Translations under genes and position numbers: made by a program
DNA from: Novosphingobium sp. SG919
Lineage (GTDB): Bacteria > Pseudomonadota > Alphaproteobacteria > Sphingomonadales > Sphingomonadaceae
Direction of reading: 5' to 3'
NCBI RefSeq assembly: GCF_012932495.1
Contig: NZ_JABCNG010000003.1
Location: forward strand, 1-64,000
Length of the DNA: 64,000 bases
The notes under the pieces: generated by a model
Told to the model about the DNA's origin: nothing
The model's database searches: none
What the model saw: the letters and a program-made list of their open reading frames with translations, nothing else
Part shown: piece after piece, positions 43,601-54,931 of the stretch
How the letters are laid out: every line of letters begins with the position of its first letter
How positions within the stretch are numbered: the first letter of the stretch is position 1

Positions 43601-45066
43601 CGATCGAGCAGGTCGCCCTTGTCGGTCACGTTGAACTTGCCCTTGCGCGGGTTGAACCAGGTCATCACCGTGGGCGCCACCAGGTGGAACGCCAGGATCG
43701 TTTCATAGACCTCGCCCCAGAACGGGCGGCGTTCGCCGGCCTGCGAGCGTTCGCTGGTCACCTGCGAACAGAACAGGTGCGGCGCGGCATAGGCAAAGAT
43801 CAGCGATGCGGACGCCGCGATGATGTTTTGGCCAAAGATCAGATAGGCCAGCGGGCTGGTGAGGAAGCAGATGCGCGGCAGCGGAAACTGGAAGTGCAGC
43901 ATGGCATTGAGATAGCAAAGCCGCTGCTGCCACTTGAGGCCGGGGCCCATCAGCGGGTTTTCGATGCGCAGGATCTGCGTCATCCCGCGCGCCCAGCGGA
44001 TGCGCTGGCCGATGTGCAGCACCAGGCGTTCGGTGGCTAGGCCCGCCGAAAGGCGTGCGCCGATATAGGCCGTGGACCAGCCGGTACGCTGCAGCTTCAG
44101 GGCCGTGTGCGCGTCTTCGGTCACCGTCTCGCCGGCAAAGCCGTTGGTTTCCATCAGCGCTTCGCGGCGGATCACCGCGCAGCTGCCGCAGAAGAACGTG
44201 GCGTTCCACAGGTCGTTGCCGCCCTGCACCGGGCCATAGAACAGGTCGCCTTCGCCCGGCATGTTCTTGGCCGTGGCCAGGTTGCGCTGCACCGGATCGG
44301 GCGAATAGAAGAAGTGCGGCGTCTGCATCAGCGCCAGCTTCCGCTCCTTCTGGAAATAGGCGACGGTCAGCTGCAGGAAGGCGCGCGTGGGCACGTGGTC
44401 GCAATCGAAGATCGCGATCAGTTCGCCTTCGGTCTTCTTCATCGCGGCGTTGAGATTGCCGGCCTTGGCGTGCAGGTTGTTGTCGCGCGTGATGTAGCCG
44501 CAGCCTGCCTCGCGGGCGAAAGCGCGGAATTCCGGGCGGCGGCCATCGTCCAGGATGTAGACGTTGAAGCGGTCGTGCGGATAATCCATGTCCATCGCGG
44601 CGAACACGGTGTTGCGCACGATTTCCAGGCTCTCGTTATAGGTGGGGACATAGACGTCCACCGTCGGCCAGGTGTCGGGCTCGCCTTCGATTTCCACCAC
44701 CGGACGGTTGAGCGGCCAGGTGGTCTGCAGGAAGCCCAGGATTAGCAGCACCCAGGCATAAAGCTCGGCCAGGTACAGCCCGGTGCCGAACAGGAATTCC
44801 AGCGGCGTGCCGAACGACAGCGTCTGCGTGGTGCGCCAGAAGATGTAGCGGGTGGAGGTGATGATCGCGAGGATGCCGATCGCCAGCGAGCCCTTGCGCG
44901 ATTTCCAGCGCGACAGGGCCATCATGCCCACGATCGTGCCACCGGCCAGCATCCACTGCTGCTTGAGATCGAGCGGCACGCCGATCACCACCAGCGCGGT
45001 CAGCGCCAGCAGGATGAACGTGCCCAGGCGCACGAGATGTGCGGGGTTGCGAAGCAAGGCGATCAT
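40603..45066 (-). CDS. bcsAB: Fused cellulose synthase catalytic and periplasmic subunits BcsA-BcsB
   Basis: This single 1,487-aa polypeptide joins BcsA and BcsB. The BcsA half (~1-720) has membrane helices and the glycosyltransferase 2 motifs DDG (173-175), DCD (221-223), TED (316-318) and QRIRW (354-358). A PilZ c-di-GMP domain with RQTIR (560-564) and DISMGG (587-592) follows. An Ala/Lys-rich linker and a second signal-like segment (~767-790) lead to the BcsB half, which has carbohydrate-binding and flavodoxin-like domains and a C-terminal membrane anchor (~1447-1470). It polymerises UDP-glucose into cellulose and translocates it when c-di-GMP is bound. Such AcsAB fusions are known from Komagataeibacter. 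The start overlaps the bcsQ stop (ATGA). Confidence 0.95.
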   Translation of the reverse strand: MIALLRNPAHLVRLGTFILLALTALVVIGVPLDLKQQWMLAGGTIVGMMALSRWKSRKGSLAIGILAIITSTRYIFWRTTQTLSFGTPLEFLFGTGLYLAELYAWVLLILGFLQTTWPLNRPVVEIEGEPDTWPTVDVYVPTYNESLEIVRNTVFAAMDMDYPHDRFNVYILDDGRRPEFRAFAREAGCGYITRDNNLHAKAGNLNAAMKKTEGELIAIFDCDHVPTRAFLQLTVAYFQKERKLALMQTPHFFYSPDPVQRNLATAKNMPGEGDLFYGPVQGGNDLWNATFFCGSCAVIRREALMETNGFAGETVTEDAHTALKLQRTGWSTAYIGARLSAGLATERLVLHIGQRIRWARGMTQILRIENPLMGPGLKWQQRLCYLNAMLHFQFPLPRICFLTSPLAYLIFGQNIIAASASLIFAYAAPHLFCSQVTSERSQAGERRPFWGEVYETILAFHLVAPTVMTWFNPRKGKFNVTDKGDLLDRTFFDWAIVKPHLICMGTIVFGIALAVIKRVFFQHLFNVQLDTLALNVAWALFSLIILTAAVSVARETRQARQTIRVSAELPVAVHFSSGHVVDGTTIDISMGGAAIELPAELPVGDATVTDIVLAMGDDRLAVPVETVRRTRGRAYVRYQPLDTLGQRRLVRAVMGRADAWQRAAPPEIVPGLRSLRDILLVDVLTIKRMLMLNRAERKAAKEDQRRAAEAAKAAARLAQEQAQADAAAAAGKEKRKKRSALAAAAAMLLALPLGSGLLAPQQAQAAPVAAPAAAAPAANGGGGVARERLTFKDLRIKNAVRLQGTRGEISIPFGVRKNQVVTDASITLQLAWSPAMLGDLSQLVVLVNGEVVQTVPLRPQDSGGQVLTLPINPALFLPGDNQLNLRLIGHYARDCEDPFNSVLWANVSNTRSWLDITTQALPNVPDLSRLPGPFFDRATNTTLKMPFVFAGQPHKGELEAAAAMAGWLGSMASYRGFSFQPLYGQMPTGNVIAFLKAGQSLPGLNIPVTGASAVVVRNPRDAFGTVLVIMGRDDGELRVAAAAVSSGRGVFGGAKMNFDGARVPTYPRYGAPRWITTDHAVKLGEIMEPYALQGMGLPPGPLTARFRVAPDLFFWPRQGGTLNLTYRYPLAKWMDRKASRLDISINSQFLKTLPLAGSWWSDWFGAKGAKSYDGSASLTLPRYNLFGQNDLVFDYNLILADKQKCTGTLPDNVRVAIDPTSTIDLSHAYHALEMPDLATFAGAGYPFTIRPDLGETTVLMSRNPTPASVQAFLNLMGRFGDSTGVAPTGVTVAEGIDPDRLAGQDILVIGSSAIAGAGQVFANAPLHWDGRGLKVSEKSPLQYVSSLFSDRGLTNEADVEPMIHAARGFAGIVSFQSPYASDRTVVALVADDAADLPPLVDGMADAKINAQIQGDLSVTTGDGMASFAIGSTYWVGSLPIWMKVAFWFSQRPLLMAFGTLILALGLTGPAYAYFRRQARLRLGAKDE

Positions 45067-45833
45067 GCGGCGCGGTTCTTTCCAGGCTGGCCTGCCGGGG
45101 CAGCGCCGGCGGTGTCATCGGGCAGCGGTGCGCCGCCATCGGCATCGAGAATGTCGACCAGCAGGTCGGCCACGCTTTCGCCCAACGCAATGGTGTCGGC
45201 CAAGGCGGCGCTGTGCGGGGCATAGCGGCCGAGCGGCTGGAGCATGGCGCATGCCTCGATCACCGATTCGTCACGCCGCACCTGGCCCAGCAGGCGGTCG
45301 CCCAGCAGTTCGCGCAGGAAGCCCACCGAATGGCGCGCAAAGCGGCGGGTGTCTTCGACCATGCTCATCACGAAGCGGGTCTTGGCCAGGCCCGCATCGT
45401 TGACCGCCGGCAGCATCATCAGGCATTCGGCCGTGGCCGTCAGCGGGCAGATTTCCAGATCGGCATAGGGCAGCAGCAAATCGCGCAAGTGCTGGTCACC
45501 GCTGGAGATATCGGCCACGAACAGCTGCTCGCCATCAAAACCGATTTCGCCCGCAGCCAGGCCTTGCGCAAAATCGTCCTGCCGGGCCAGTGCCGCCGCG
45601 CTGCGCAGGGCCACGCCCTGGACCGAAGCGCTGGCCGCTTCCTCGGCCGGGGCATCGAGCGCGGGCAGCGCCTCGCCGGGGCCAATGCCGAAATGCAGTT
45701 GCAGCGTGCCACTCTGCGCGAAATCGAGCGCGGTCACGTCGTGCCCGGCGCGCGAGAGAGCAATCGCCGTGGTCGCCGCCAGGAACGAATTGCCGGTGCC
45801 GCCACGCGGACTGTGGAACAGGATCAGGGCCAT
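45063..45833 (-). CDS. bcsQ: Cellulose biosynthesis MinD/ParA-like protein BcsQ
   Basis: This 256-aa SIMIBI-type protein begins ALILFHSPRGGTGNSFLAAT. The deviant Walker A lacks the usual lysine (GGTGNS in place of GGVGKT), as in other BcsQ proteins. ALDFAQSGTLQLHFG and the later FVADISSGDQHL follow the ParA order. BcsQ helps place and stabilise the cellulose secretion complex. The ATG at 45833 shares its A with the stop of the preceding gene (TGATG). The C-terminal ~25 residues are low-complexity. ATP hydrolysis may be weak or absent. Confidence 0.88.
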   Translation of the reverse strand: MALILFHSPRGGTGNSFLAATTAIALSRAGHDVTALDFAQSGTLQLHFGIGPGEALPALDAPAEEAASASVQGVALRSAAALARQDDFAQGLAAGEIGFDGEQLFVADISSGDQHLRDLLLPYADLEICPLTATAECLMMLPAVNDAGLAKTRFVMSMVEDTRRFARHSVGFLRELLGDRLLGQVRRDESVIEACAMLQPLGRYAPHSAALADTIALGESVADLLVDILDADGGAPLPDDTAGAAPAGQPGKNRAA

Positions 45834-46201
45834 CAGGCGTCTCCCCCCTCGACCGCATCGGACAGGCGTTGCAGCAGCGAGCGGATGTTCTGGGCGCGTT
45901 CGGGGCGGCCATAGCGGCCAAACAGGCTGGCAGCGGCTTCGGCTTCGCGCGGCTTGGCCGCGGCCGGCGCCGGGGCCACCACCGCACGGGCCTGGGCCCG
46001 TGGAGCGGGCATCCGCGCGCTGTCGCCTGGCTCGGCCGCTTCGATGGCCGAAACCTCTTCCTGCGGCATGATGCGCGGATCTTTCAGCAGGGCTTCGAAA
46101 ATCGGCCAGCTTTCCAGGTCGGCAAAGCGATCGACGAATTCGCGATAGCGAAAGTCGCTCTTGCCCAGCCGCTCCAACAAGACCTTTGCATCTGCCCGCA
46201 T
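45833..46201 (-). CDS. BcsR-like cellulose operon protein (first gene)
   Basis: This 122-aa protein has an N-terminal ~45-aa segment (ERLGKSDFRYREF, SWPIFEALLKDPRI) that resembles enterobacterial BcsR (DIDYADI...KRWPLLAEF). It then has a Pro/Ala-rich middle and a C-terminal helix SLFGRYGRPERAQNI. BcsR-type proteins regulate or stabilise BcsQ and BcsA; the tail is more like BcsP/BcsO-type accessory proteins. I choose ATG 46201, because the 28 residues before it lack similarity and include likely leader sequence. It is the first gene of the minus-strand operon. The 46202-46408 gap ahead of it should hold the operon promoter. Confidence 0.65.
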   Translation of the reverse strand: MRADAKVLLERLGKSDFRYREFVDRFADLESWPIFEALLKDPRIMPQEEVSAIEAAEPGDSARMPAPRAQARAVVAPAPAAAKPREAEAAASLFGRYGRPERAQNIRSLLQRLSDAVEGGDA

Positions 46202-46408
46202 AGCCCAAACCCCTGAGTAATCTACGCAGAGGTGTTGCAGACAATGGTTAACAAATGCCTTCCCGGCGGTCATCAAGCCCAGCAAAGCCCCCGGTTTTGC
46301 AGGGTTTTGCCGAACAATGCGAATTTAACCGAAGCCAAAATCCCAACACAGGATGCCTAGCGGCACGTTAACCCATCGCGCCCAAGCCACCGATTCGGTC
46401 TTATCGCG

Positions 46409-47827
46409 CTACCCGGTCACGATGCGATAGGGCACGTGATCGCGCTGCGCCGGATCGACCGCGATGGCCCGGTCGCTGGGCGGAAAGGCGCGCTGGTCGC
46501 ACGTGTCGCGCGGGCAGGTGCGGCACGAGGCGCCGATGCGCGTCACCGCTTCCTCGCTGGCCAGATTCAGGCCATCGGCATAGACGAACTCGCTGGCCAG
46601 CGCCGCCTCGCAACCGAGCGCCACGGCATAGCGGCGCGATGGGCGGTAGTACGATCCCGATGGCTTAACCAGGCCCTTGGCGATCGAGACATAACGCACG
46701 CCATCGGGCATTTCGGCGAGCTGCACATGGATACGGTCGGGAATGGCCACCGCCTCGTGCACGATCCACAAGGGGCAGGCCCCGCCATAGCGGCCGAATT
46801 GCAGGCGCGTGGCCGAATGGCGCTTGGTCACGTTGCCGGCCATGTCCACTCGGCAGAAGAACACCGGAATGCCCCGCGCCTGCGGGCGTTGCAGCGTGGA
46901 AAGGCGGTGGCAGGCCTGCTCGAAACTGGTGTGGAACGGCTGGCGCAGCCGGTCCACATCGTGGCGCAGCGCGCGCGCCGCCTGGGCAAAGGCAGTATAT
47001 GGCATGGTCAGCGCGCCGGCGGCATAGTTGCCCAGGCCCACTGCCAGCAAGTGCCGCGCCGCTTCGCTGCGCAAGGGGGCCTCGGCCACGATCTGGGCAA
47101 TGGCATCGGCCAGCGCCATCGCGCAGACCTGATAGGCCAGCTGGAACCGGCTGGATTCGAGCGGCTGGGTGGAATCGAGCGTCAGGACCCGCGCGCGCCT
47201 GTCATAACGCCGCACCGGCCCACCGCCGCGCCACACCACGGCCACCCCTTCACCCGCCAGCCAGGCCTGCATCTGGGCGATGTCGGGCGAAGGTTCCCCT
47301 TGCCCGATCCGCGCTGCTAGCTCCTCTGCCGCGCGATCGAGCACATCGACATAGTTGTTGGCGTGGTGGAACCAGTCGCGCACTTCCTCCCATGGCAGGC
47401 GGCCGCCGGCGGCCAGGCTGGCGCCGATGGTCTCGTCCATCATGTCCAGCCGCTGGCGAGTCTGGGTGTAAAGCCCGTGCAGTTGCACCACCTGGCGCGC
47501 CAGGTCGGGAAACTGGCGCGCCAGGCGCTCCACCTGCTCGCCCGGCGGGCTGGCCGAAAGATGCGGATCTGCCAGCGCACCACGCAGCGCCTCGGCCAGG
47601 TCGTCGGCCGCTGGCGGGGCCAGGTCGGCCCAGTCCACCGGGAACGTGGCCATCAGCGTGTCGGTCAGTGCCGGGGTCAGCGGCCGCTCGTCGTTTTCCA
47701 GTTGCGAGAGATAGCTCGCGCTGATGCCCAGCAGCGTGGCCATGTCGGCCTGGCGCAAGGCACGGCGCTGGCGCAGCGCGCGCAAGGGAGTGCCGGCAAA
47801 GAGGGGGCGGCGTGCCATGGTGGCCAT
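46409..47827 (-). CDS. pccR: Propionyl-CoA pathway regulator PccR (ScfR family, XRE helix-turn-helix)
   Basis: This 472-aa protein starts with an XRE helix-turn-helix ([20 protein letters not shown], then [16 protein letters not shown]). An ImmA/IrrE-like middle (residues ~150-310) and a C-terminal DUF2083-type domain with Cys residues follow; the Cys appear in [20 protein letters not shown]. ScfR-family proteins sense short-chain acyl-CoA and control propionyl-CoA or glyoxylate genes. It is divergent from pccB, and the region between them carries TTTGCAAA boxes, the reported PccR operator. It probably activates or represses pccB and its downstream genes and may autoregulate. ATG 47818 is a possible alternative start. 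Confidence 0.88.
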   Translation of the reverse strand: MATMARRPLFAGTPLRALRQRRALRQADMATLLGISASYLSQLENDERPLTPALTDTLMATFPVDWADLAPPAADDLAEALRGALADPHLSASPPGEQVERLARQFPDLARQVVQLHGLYTQTRQRLDMMDETIGASLAAGGRLPWEEVRDWFHHANNYVDVLDRAAEELAARIGQGEPSPDIAQMQAWLAGEGVAVVWRGGGPVRRYDRRARVLTLDSTQPLESSRFQLAYQVCAMALADAIAQIVAEAPLRSEAARHLLAVGLGNYAAGALTMPYTAFAQAARALRHDVDRLRQPFHTSFEQACHRLSTLQRPQARGIPVFFCRVDMAGNVTKRHSATRLQFGRYGGACPLWIVHEAVAIPDRIHVQLAEMPDGVRYVSIAKGLVKPSGSYYRPSRRYAVALGCEAALASEFVYADGLNLASEEAVTRIGASCRTCPRDTCDQRAFPPSDRAIAVDPAQRDHVPYRIVTG

Positions 47828-47848
47828 CGGCTATCACGCAGCCCCGTG

Positions 47849-47879
47849 TTTGCAAAGTAGGGCTTTGCAACTTTGCAGA
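47849..47879. promoter_or_regulatory. PccR-type operator, TTTGCAAA boxes
   Basis: TTTGCAAA (47849-47856) is followed by TTTGCAAC (47864-47871) and TTTGCAGA (47872-47879), between the divergent pccR and pccB genes. The perfect box and the two near copies match the TTTGCAAA motif described for PccR in Rhodobacter sphaeroides. Binding here is inferred. Confidence 0.75.
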
Positions 47880-47923
47880 TTAACATTGGACAGCGCCCCC
47901 GCCCTGCGGCATCGCGGGATCAA

Positions 47924-47940
47924 TTCTGCAAACTTGCAAA
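47924..47940. promoter_or_regulatory. Second PccR-type operator just before pccB
   Basis: TTCTGCAAA and CTTGCAAA follow one another 15 bp upstream of the pccB TTG start, near its ribosome-binding site (GAGAGGTG). They are imperfect copies of the TTTGCAAA box. The placement could allow repression by blocking initiation. Confidence 0.6.
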
Positions 47941-47954
47941 GCGAGAGGTGCCCC

Positions 47955-49481
47955 TTGTCAGCCAACATTGCCGAGATGGAACGCCGCCGCGCCGCCGCGC
48001 GCCTGGGTGGGGGCCAGCGCCGGATCGATGCGCAGCATGCCAAGGGCAAGCTGACCGCGCGCGAGCGGCTCGACGTGCTGCTGGACGAGGACAGCTTCGA
48101 AGAGATCGACGCCTATGTCGAACACAACTGCGTCGATTTCGGCATGGCCGAAAACCGCATTCCCGGCGATGGCGTGATCACCGGATCGGGCACCATCAAT
48201 GGCCGCCTGGTCTTCGTGTTTTCCCAGGATTTCACCGTGTTCGGCGGCGCTGTGTCCGAACGCCACGCGATGAAGATCTGCAAGATCATGGATATGGCGC
48301 TCAAAGTGGGCGCCCCGGTGATCGGCCTGAATGATTCAGGCGGCGCGCGCATCCAGGAGGGCGTCGCTTCGCTGGGCGGCTATGCCGAGATTTTCCAGCG
48401 CAACGTGCTGGCCTCGGGCGTGGTGCCGCAACTGTCGCTGATCATGGGGCCTTGCGCAGGCGGCGCGGTCTATTCCCCGGCCATGACCGACTTCATCTTC
48501 ATGGTGAAGGATTCCAGCTACATGTTCGTCACCGGCCCCGATGTGGTCAAGACGGTGACCAACGAGATCGTCACCCAGGAAGAGCTGGGCGGCGCGGTGA
48601 CGCACTCGACCAAGACGTCCGTGGCCGACCTTGCGCTGGAAAACGATATCGAGGCACTGCTGACCGCGCGCGAGTTCTTCGACTACCTGCCCTTGACCAA
48701 CCGCACCGGCGTGCCCGAGCGGCCCACGTCCGACCCGTGGGACCGCCTGGACGAAAGCCTCGACACGCTGATCCCGGCCTCGGCCGCACAGCCCTATGAC
48801 ATGCACGAAGTCATCGCCAAAGTGGTGGACGAAGGCGAGTTCTTCGAAATCCAGCCTGGCCACGCCGCCAACATCCTCTGCGGCTTCGGCCGGATCGAAG
48901 GCCGCACCGTGGGCGTGGTGGCCAACCAGCCGCTGGTGCTGGCCGGCGTGCTCGACATCAATTCGTCCAAGAAGGCCGCGCGCTTCGTGCGGTTCTGCGA
49001 CGCGTTCGACATTCCGATCATCACCTTCGTCGATGTGCCCGGCTTCCTGCCCGGCACCGCGCAAGAGCATAACGGCATCATCAAGCACGGTGCCAAGCTG
49101 CTCTTCGCCTATGGCGAGGCGACCGTGCCCAAGATCACCGTGATCACGCGCAAGGCCTATGGCGGCGCGTATGACGTTATGGCCTCCAAGCATTTGCGCG
49201 GTGACTTCAACTATGCCTGGCCCACTGCCGAAATCGCGGTGATGGGCGCCAAGGGCGCGGTCGAAATCATCTTCCGCGGCCTGGGCACAGAGGAAATCGC
49301 CGCCAAGACCAAGGAATACGAAGACCGCTTTGCCAACCCCTTCGTGGCGGCGGCCAAGGGCTTTGTCGACGAGGTGATCCACCCCCACTCCACGCGGCGG
49401 CGCATCGCGCTGGGCCTGCGCAAGCTGCGCGGCAAGGCCCTCGAGAACCCGTGGAAGAAGCACGACAACATCCCGCTCTAA
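47955..49481 (+). CDS. pccB: Propionyl-CoA carboxylase beta subunit
   Basis: PccB is the carboxyltransferase subunit; it moves CO2 from biotin to propionyl-CoA and gives methylmalonyl-CoA. The 508-aa protein has the two crotonase-like halves with oxyanion-hole motifs [16 protein letters not shown] and [33 protein letters not shown] is the usual N-terminal signature. The start is TTG 47955, preceded by GAGAGGTG; it gives the family's normal length, whereas an ATG at 47724 would lie inside pccR. It heads a plus-strand operon pccB-epimerase-mutase-pccA, and the PccR boxes upstream point to control by propionyl-CoA supply. Confidence 0.93.
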   Translation: MSANIAEMERRRAAARLGGGQRRIDAQHAKGKLTARERLDVLLDEDSFEEIDAYVEHNCVDFGMAENRIPGDGVITGSGTINGRLVFVFSQDFTVFGGAVSERHAMKICKIMDMALKVGAPVIGLNDSGGARIQEGVASLGGYAEIFQRNVLASGVVPQLSLIMGPCAGGAVYSPAMTDFIFMVKDSSYMFVTGPDVVKTVTNEIVTQEELGGAVTHSTKTSVADLALENDIEALLTAREFFDYLPLTNRTGVPERPTSDPWDRLDESLDTLIPASAAQPYDMHEVIAKVVDEGEFFEIQPGHAANILCGFGRIEGRTVGVVANQPLVLAGVLDINSSKKAARFVRFCDAFDIPIITFVDVPGFLPGTAQEHNGIIKHGAKLLFAYGEATVPKITVITRKAYGGAYDVMASKHLRGDFNYAWPTAEIAVMGAKGAVEIIFRGLGTEEIAAKTKEYEDRFANPFVAAAKGFVDEVIHPHSTRRRIALGLRKLRGKALENPWKKHDNIPL

Positions 49482-49498
49482 CGAAGGCAGGCAAACCC

Positions 49499-49936
49499 AT
49501 GAAACTGGGTCGTTTGAACCATGTCGGCGTGGCCGCGCCCTCGATGCAGGACGCCATCGCTTATTACCGCGACGTGATGGGCGCGCGGGTGATCACCGAT
49601 CCGTTCGACATGCCCGAACAGGGCGTGAAGGTCGCGTTCGTCAACACGCCGGGCGAAGCCGGCACGGCAGGCACGCAGATCGAACTGATCGAGCCCTTGG
49701 GCGAGACCAGCCCGATCGCCGGCTTTATCGCCAAGAACCCGGCCGGCGGCCAGCACCACGTGTGCTACGAGGTGGAAGACATCGAGGCCGCGCGCGACTG
49801 GTTCACCGCCCAGGGCAAACGCATCCTTGGCCCCACCCGCATCGGCGCGCACGGCACGCCAATCTTCTTCCTGCACCCCAAGGACATGCTGGGCCAGCTC
49901 ACCGAAATCATGGAGACACCCCGTGGGGACCATTAA
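49499..49936 (+). CDS. mce: Methylmalonyl-CoA epimerase
   Basis: This 145-aa glyoxalase-fold enzyme converts (S)- to (R)-methylmalonyl-CoA. It begins [20 protein letters not shown] with the metal His, has [15 protein letters not shown] in the middle, and ends with [19 protein letters not shown], where the Glu binds metal. The ATG lies 17 bp after the pccB stop. The following mutase gene begins at GTG 49923, inside its 3' end. Order and spacing match the propionyl-CoA-to-succinyl-CoA pathway. Confidence 0.93.
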   Translation: MKLGRLNHVGVAAPSMQDAIAYYRDVMGARVITDPFDMPEQGVKVAFVNTPGEAGTAGTQIELIEPLGETSPIAGFIAKNPAGGQHHVCYEVEDIEAARDWFTAQGKRILGPTRIGAHGTPIFFLHPKDMLGQLTEIMETPRGDH

Positions 49937-52061
49937 GGACTGGGAAGCCCTCGCCGCCAAGGAAGTGAAGGGCAAGGACCTCACCTGGCACACGCCCGAA
50001 GGCATCGCGGTCAAACCGCTCTACACCGCGCAGGACGTGACGACCGATCCGGGCCTGCCCGGCTTTGCCCCGTTCACGCGCGGCGTGCGCGCCAGCATGT
50101 ATGCCGGCCGCCCCTGGACGATCCGGCAATATGCCGGCTTCTCCACCGCCGAGGAATCCAACGCCTTCTATCGCCGCAACCTGGCCGCCGGGCAAAAAGG
50201 CCTGTCGGTGGCCTTCGACCTCGCCACCCATCGCGGCTATGACAGCGATCACCCGCGCGTGGTGGGCGACGTGGGCAAGGCGGGCGTCGCCATCGACAGC
50301 GTCGAGGACATGAAGATCCTGTTCGACGGCATCCCGCTCGACCAGATGTCGGTCTCGATGACGATGAACGGCGCGGTGATCCCGATCCTGGCGTTCTTCA
50401 TCGTCGCGGGCGAGGAACAGGGCGTTGCCACCCATCTGCTGGACGGAACCATTCAGAACGACATTCTGAAGGAGTTCATGGTCCGCAACACCTATATCTA
50501 TCCGCCCGAGCCCTCGATGCGGATCATCTCCGACATCTTCGCCTTCACCTCGGCGCGGATGCCCAAGTTCAATTCGATCTCGATTTCCGGCTATCACATG
50601 CAGGAAGCCGGGGCCACGCAAGTGCAGGAACTGGCCTTCACCATTGCCGATGGCATGGAATATGTGAAGTACGGCGTCGCCTCTGGCCTCGACATCGACA
50701 AGTTCGCCGGGCGCCTGTCGTTCTTCTTCGCCATCGGCATGAACTTTTTCATGGAAGTGGCCAAGCTGCGCGCCGCGCGCGTGCTGTGGCACCGCGCCAT
50801 GACGCAGCTGGGCGCCCGGGACGAACGCAGCAAGATGCTGCGCACCCACTGCCAGACTTCGGGCGTCTCGCTGCAAGAGCAGGACCCCTACAACAACGTC
50901 ATCCGCACCACTATCGAGGCAATGGCCGCGATGCTGGGCGGCACCCAGTCGCTCCACACCAATGCCCTGGATGAAGCGATCGCCCTGCCGACCGACTTTT
51001 CCGCGCGCATTGCCCGCAACACCCAGATCGTGATCCAGGAAGAGACGGGCATGTGCAACGTGGTCGATCCGCTCGGCGGGTCGTACTACATCGAGGCACT
51101 CACCCAGCAGCTGGTCGACCAGGCCTGGACCATCATCGAACGCGTCGAAGCCGAAGGCGGCATGGCCAAGGCCGTGGCCGCCGGCTGGCCCAAGGCGATG
51201 ATCGAGGAAGCCGCCGCCGCGCGCCAGGCTCGTGTCGACAAGGGCGAAGACGTGATCGTGGGCGTCAACAAGTATCGCTTGGCTAGCGAAGACCGCATCG
51301 AAACGCTGGAAGTGGACAACCACGCCGTGCGCGCGGGCCAGATCGCCCGCCTCGCCAAAGTCCGCGCAACGCGCGACGAAGCCGCCTGCCAGGCCGCGCT
51401 CAAGACGCTGACCGAAGCGGCAAGCGCGGGCAGCAAGCCCGATCTGTCCACCAACCTCCTCGCCCTGGCGGTCGAAGCCGCACGCCACCGCGCCACGCTG
51501 GGCGAGATTTCCGATGCGATGGAGGCCGTGTTCGGCCGCCACGGCACCACGCCCACCCCGGTCAAGGGCATCTATGGCGCGGCCTATGCGGCCGACGCGC
51601 GCTATGCCCAGGTGATCGAGGGCGTCGAGGCCGTCACCCGGCGCCTCGGCCGCAAGCCCCGGCTGCTGGTGGCCAAGATGGGCCAGGATGGCCACGATCG
51701 CGGCGCCAATGTCATCGCCTCGGCCTTCAGCGACATGGGTTTCGACGTGACCAGCGGCCCCTTGTTCCAGACGCCGCAAGAAACCTGCGTGCTGGCGCTG
51801 GCCAGCGATGTCGACGCGATCGGCGCATCTTCGCTCGCCGCCGGGCACAAGACGCTGATCCCCGAACTGATCCAGCGCCTGCGCGAGGCCGGACGGGGCG
51901 ATATCAAGGTGGTGGCCGGCGGGGTGATCCCGCCGCAAGACTATGACTTCCTGCGCGAGGCGGGAGTCCAGGGCATCTATGGGCCCGGCTCCAACGTGGT
52001 GGAATGCGCGGCCGACATGCTGCGCCTGCTGGGCCACAACATGCCGCCGCTGGGCGAATGA
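49923..52061 (+). CDS. scpA: Methylmalonyl-CoA mutase, adenosylcobalamin dependent
   Basis: This 712-aa enzyme converts (R)-methylmalonyl-CoA to succinyl-CoA. The N-terminal TIM barrel has [18 protein letters not shown] and [18 protein letters not shown]. The C-terminal cobalamin domain has [16 protein letters not shown], whose DxHxxG motif supplies the cobalt His, and [12 protein letters not shown]. It is a single long-chain type rather than a split MutA/MutB. The GTG at 49923 gives [14 protein letters not shown], the usual N-terminus, and overlaps the epimerase gene. No MeaB-type chaperone gene lies in the window. Confidence 0.93.
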   Translation: MGTIKDWEALAAKEVKGKDLTWHTPEGIAVKPLYTAQDVTTDPGLPGFAPFTRGVRASMYAGRPWTIRQYAGFSTAEESNAFYRRNLAAGQKGLSVAFDLATHRGYDSDHPRVVGDVGKAGVAIDSVEDMKILFDGIPLDQMSVSMTMNGAVIPILAFFIVAGEEQGVATHLLDGTIQNDILKEFMVRNTYIYPPEPSMRIISDIFAFTSARMPKFNSISISGYHMQEAGATQVQELAFTIADGMEYVKYGVASGLDIDKFAGRLSFFFAIGMNFFMEVAKLRAARVLWHRAMTQLGARDERSKMLRTHCQTSGVSLQEQDPYNNVIRTTIEAMAAMLGGTQSLHTNALDEAIALPTDFSARIARNTQIVIQEETGMCNVVDPLGGSYYIEALTQQLVDQAWTIIERVEAEGGMAKAVAAGWPKAMIEEAAAARQARVDKGEDVIVGVNKYRLASEDRIETLEVDNHAVRAGQIARLAKVRATRDEAACQAALKTLTEAASAGSKPDLSTNLLALAVEAARHRATLGEISDAMEAVFGRHGTTPTPVKGIYGAAYAADARYAQVIEGVEAVTRRLGRKPRLLVAKMGQDGHDRGANVIASAFSDMGFDVTSGPLFQTPQETCVLALASDVDAIGASSLAAGHKTLIPELIQRLREAGRGDIKVVAGGVIPPQDYDFLREAGVQGIYGPGSNVVECAADMLRLLGHNMPPLGE

Positions 52062-52078
52062 CGGGACGGGAGAGCACG

Positions 52079-54100
<2,022 letters not shown>

Positions 54101-54122
54101 AGCGGCCTCGCAGGAACGCTAG

Positions 54123-54144
54123 TTGACGTTTACGTAAGCGTGAA
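54123..54144. promoter_or_regulatory. LiuR-like palindromic site before etfB
   Basis: TTGACGTTTACGTAAGCGTGAA lies 32-53 bp upstream of the etfB start; the core GTTTACGTAAGC is a near-palindrome. It resembles the LiuR (MerR-family) consensus for branched-chain amino acid and acyl-CoA degradation genes in proteobacteria. TTGACG could also serve as a -35 element. The regulator is not encoded in the window. Confidence 0.4.
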
Positions 54145-54175
54145 TTAACACGGCCGCCAAATCGATGGGAAAGGC

Positions 54176-54931
54176 ATGAGTGCGATGAAAGCCCTGGTCT
54201 GCGTGAAGCGGGTGATCGACTACAACGTGAAGCCGCGGGTGAAGGCGGATGGCACGGGTGTCGAGCTTGCGAACGTGAAGATGAGCATGAACCCGTTTGA
54301 CGAGATCGCGGTGGAGGAAGCGATTCGCCTGAAGGAAAAGGGCGTGGTTTCGGAAGTGGTTGCGGTGTCGGTGGGCCCGGCGAAGGCGGCCGACACGCTG
54401 CGCACGGCGCTGGCGATGGGCGCGGACCGGGCGATCCTGGTGCAGTCCGACGAAGACGTGGAGCCGCTGGGCGTGGCCAAGATCGTGGCGGCGATTGCGG
54501 GCGAGGAGCAGCCCGGTCTGATCATCACCGGCAAGCAGGCGATCGACGACGATTCGAACCAGGTGGGCCAGATGGTCGCCGCGCTGCTCGGCCGGCCGCA
54601 GGGCACCTTTGCCAATGAAGTCAGCGTCGAAGGCGATCAGTTGACCGTGAAGCGCGAGATCGACGGCGGGCTGGAAACGGTCAAGCTGGCGCTGCCCGCG
54701 GTGGTGACCACCGACTTGCGTTTGAACGAGCCGCGCTATGCCTCGTTGCCCAACATCATGAAGGCCAAGTCCAAGCCGCTCGCCACCAAGACCGCCGCCG
54801 ACCTGGGCGTTGACGTGAGCCCGCGCCTCAAGACGCTGAAAGTGGCCGAGCCGCCGGTGCGCGCGGCGGGGGTGAAAGTGGCCGATGTCGATGCGCTGGT
54901 GGCCAAGCTCAAGGAACTGGGAGTCGCGTGA
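54176..54931 (+). CDS. etfB: Electron transfer flavoprotein beta subunit
   Basis: EtfB binds AMP and, with EtfA, carries electrons from acyl-CoA dehydrogenases to the quinone pool. The 251-aa protein begins [20 protein letters not shown], and has [19 protein letters not shown] and the ETF-beta recognition region [19 protein letters not shown] 54176 or 54185 is possible. Its stop overlaps the etfA start by one base. Location after the propionate genes fits acyl-CoA oxidation. Confidence 0.95.
   Translation: MSAMKALVCVKRVIDYNVKPRVKADGTGVELANVKMSMNPFDEIAVEEAIRLKEKGVVSEVVAVSVGPAKAADTLRTALAMGADRAILVQSDEDVEPLGVAKIVAAIAGEEQPGLIITGKQAIDDDSNQVGQMVAALLGRPQGTFANEVSVEGDQLTVKREIDGGLETVKLALPAVVTTDLRLNEPRYASLPNIMKAKSKPLATKTAADLGVDVSPRLKTLKVAEPPVRAAGVKVADVDALVAKLKELGVA

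Noticed and set aside
40495..44040. An 1,181-aa plus-strand frame opposite bcsAB
   Set aside because: It is an antisense shadow in high-GC DNA; its translation is His/Arg/Gly/Gln-rich with no domain, while the minus strand encodes clear BcsAB.
49908..52037. A 709-aa minus-strand frame opposite the mutase
   Set aside because: Antisense shadow of methylmalonyl-CoA mutase; low-complexity His/Arg/Gly composition and no motifs.
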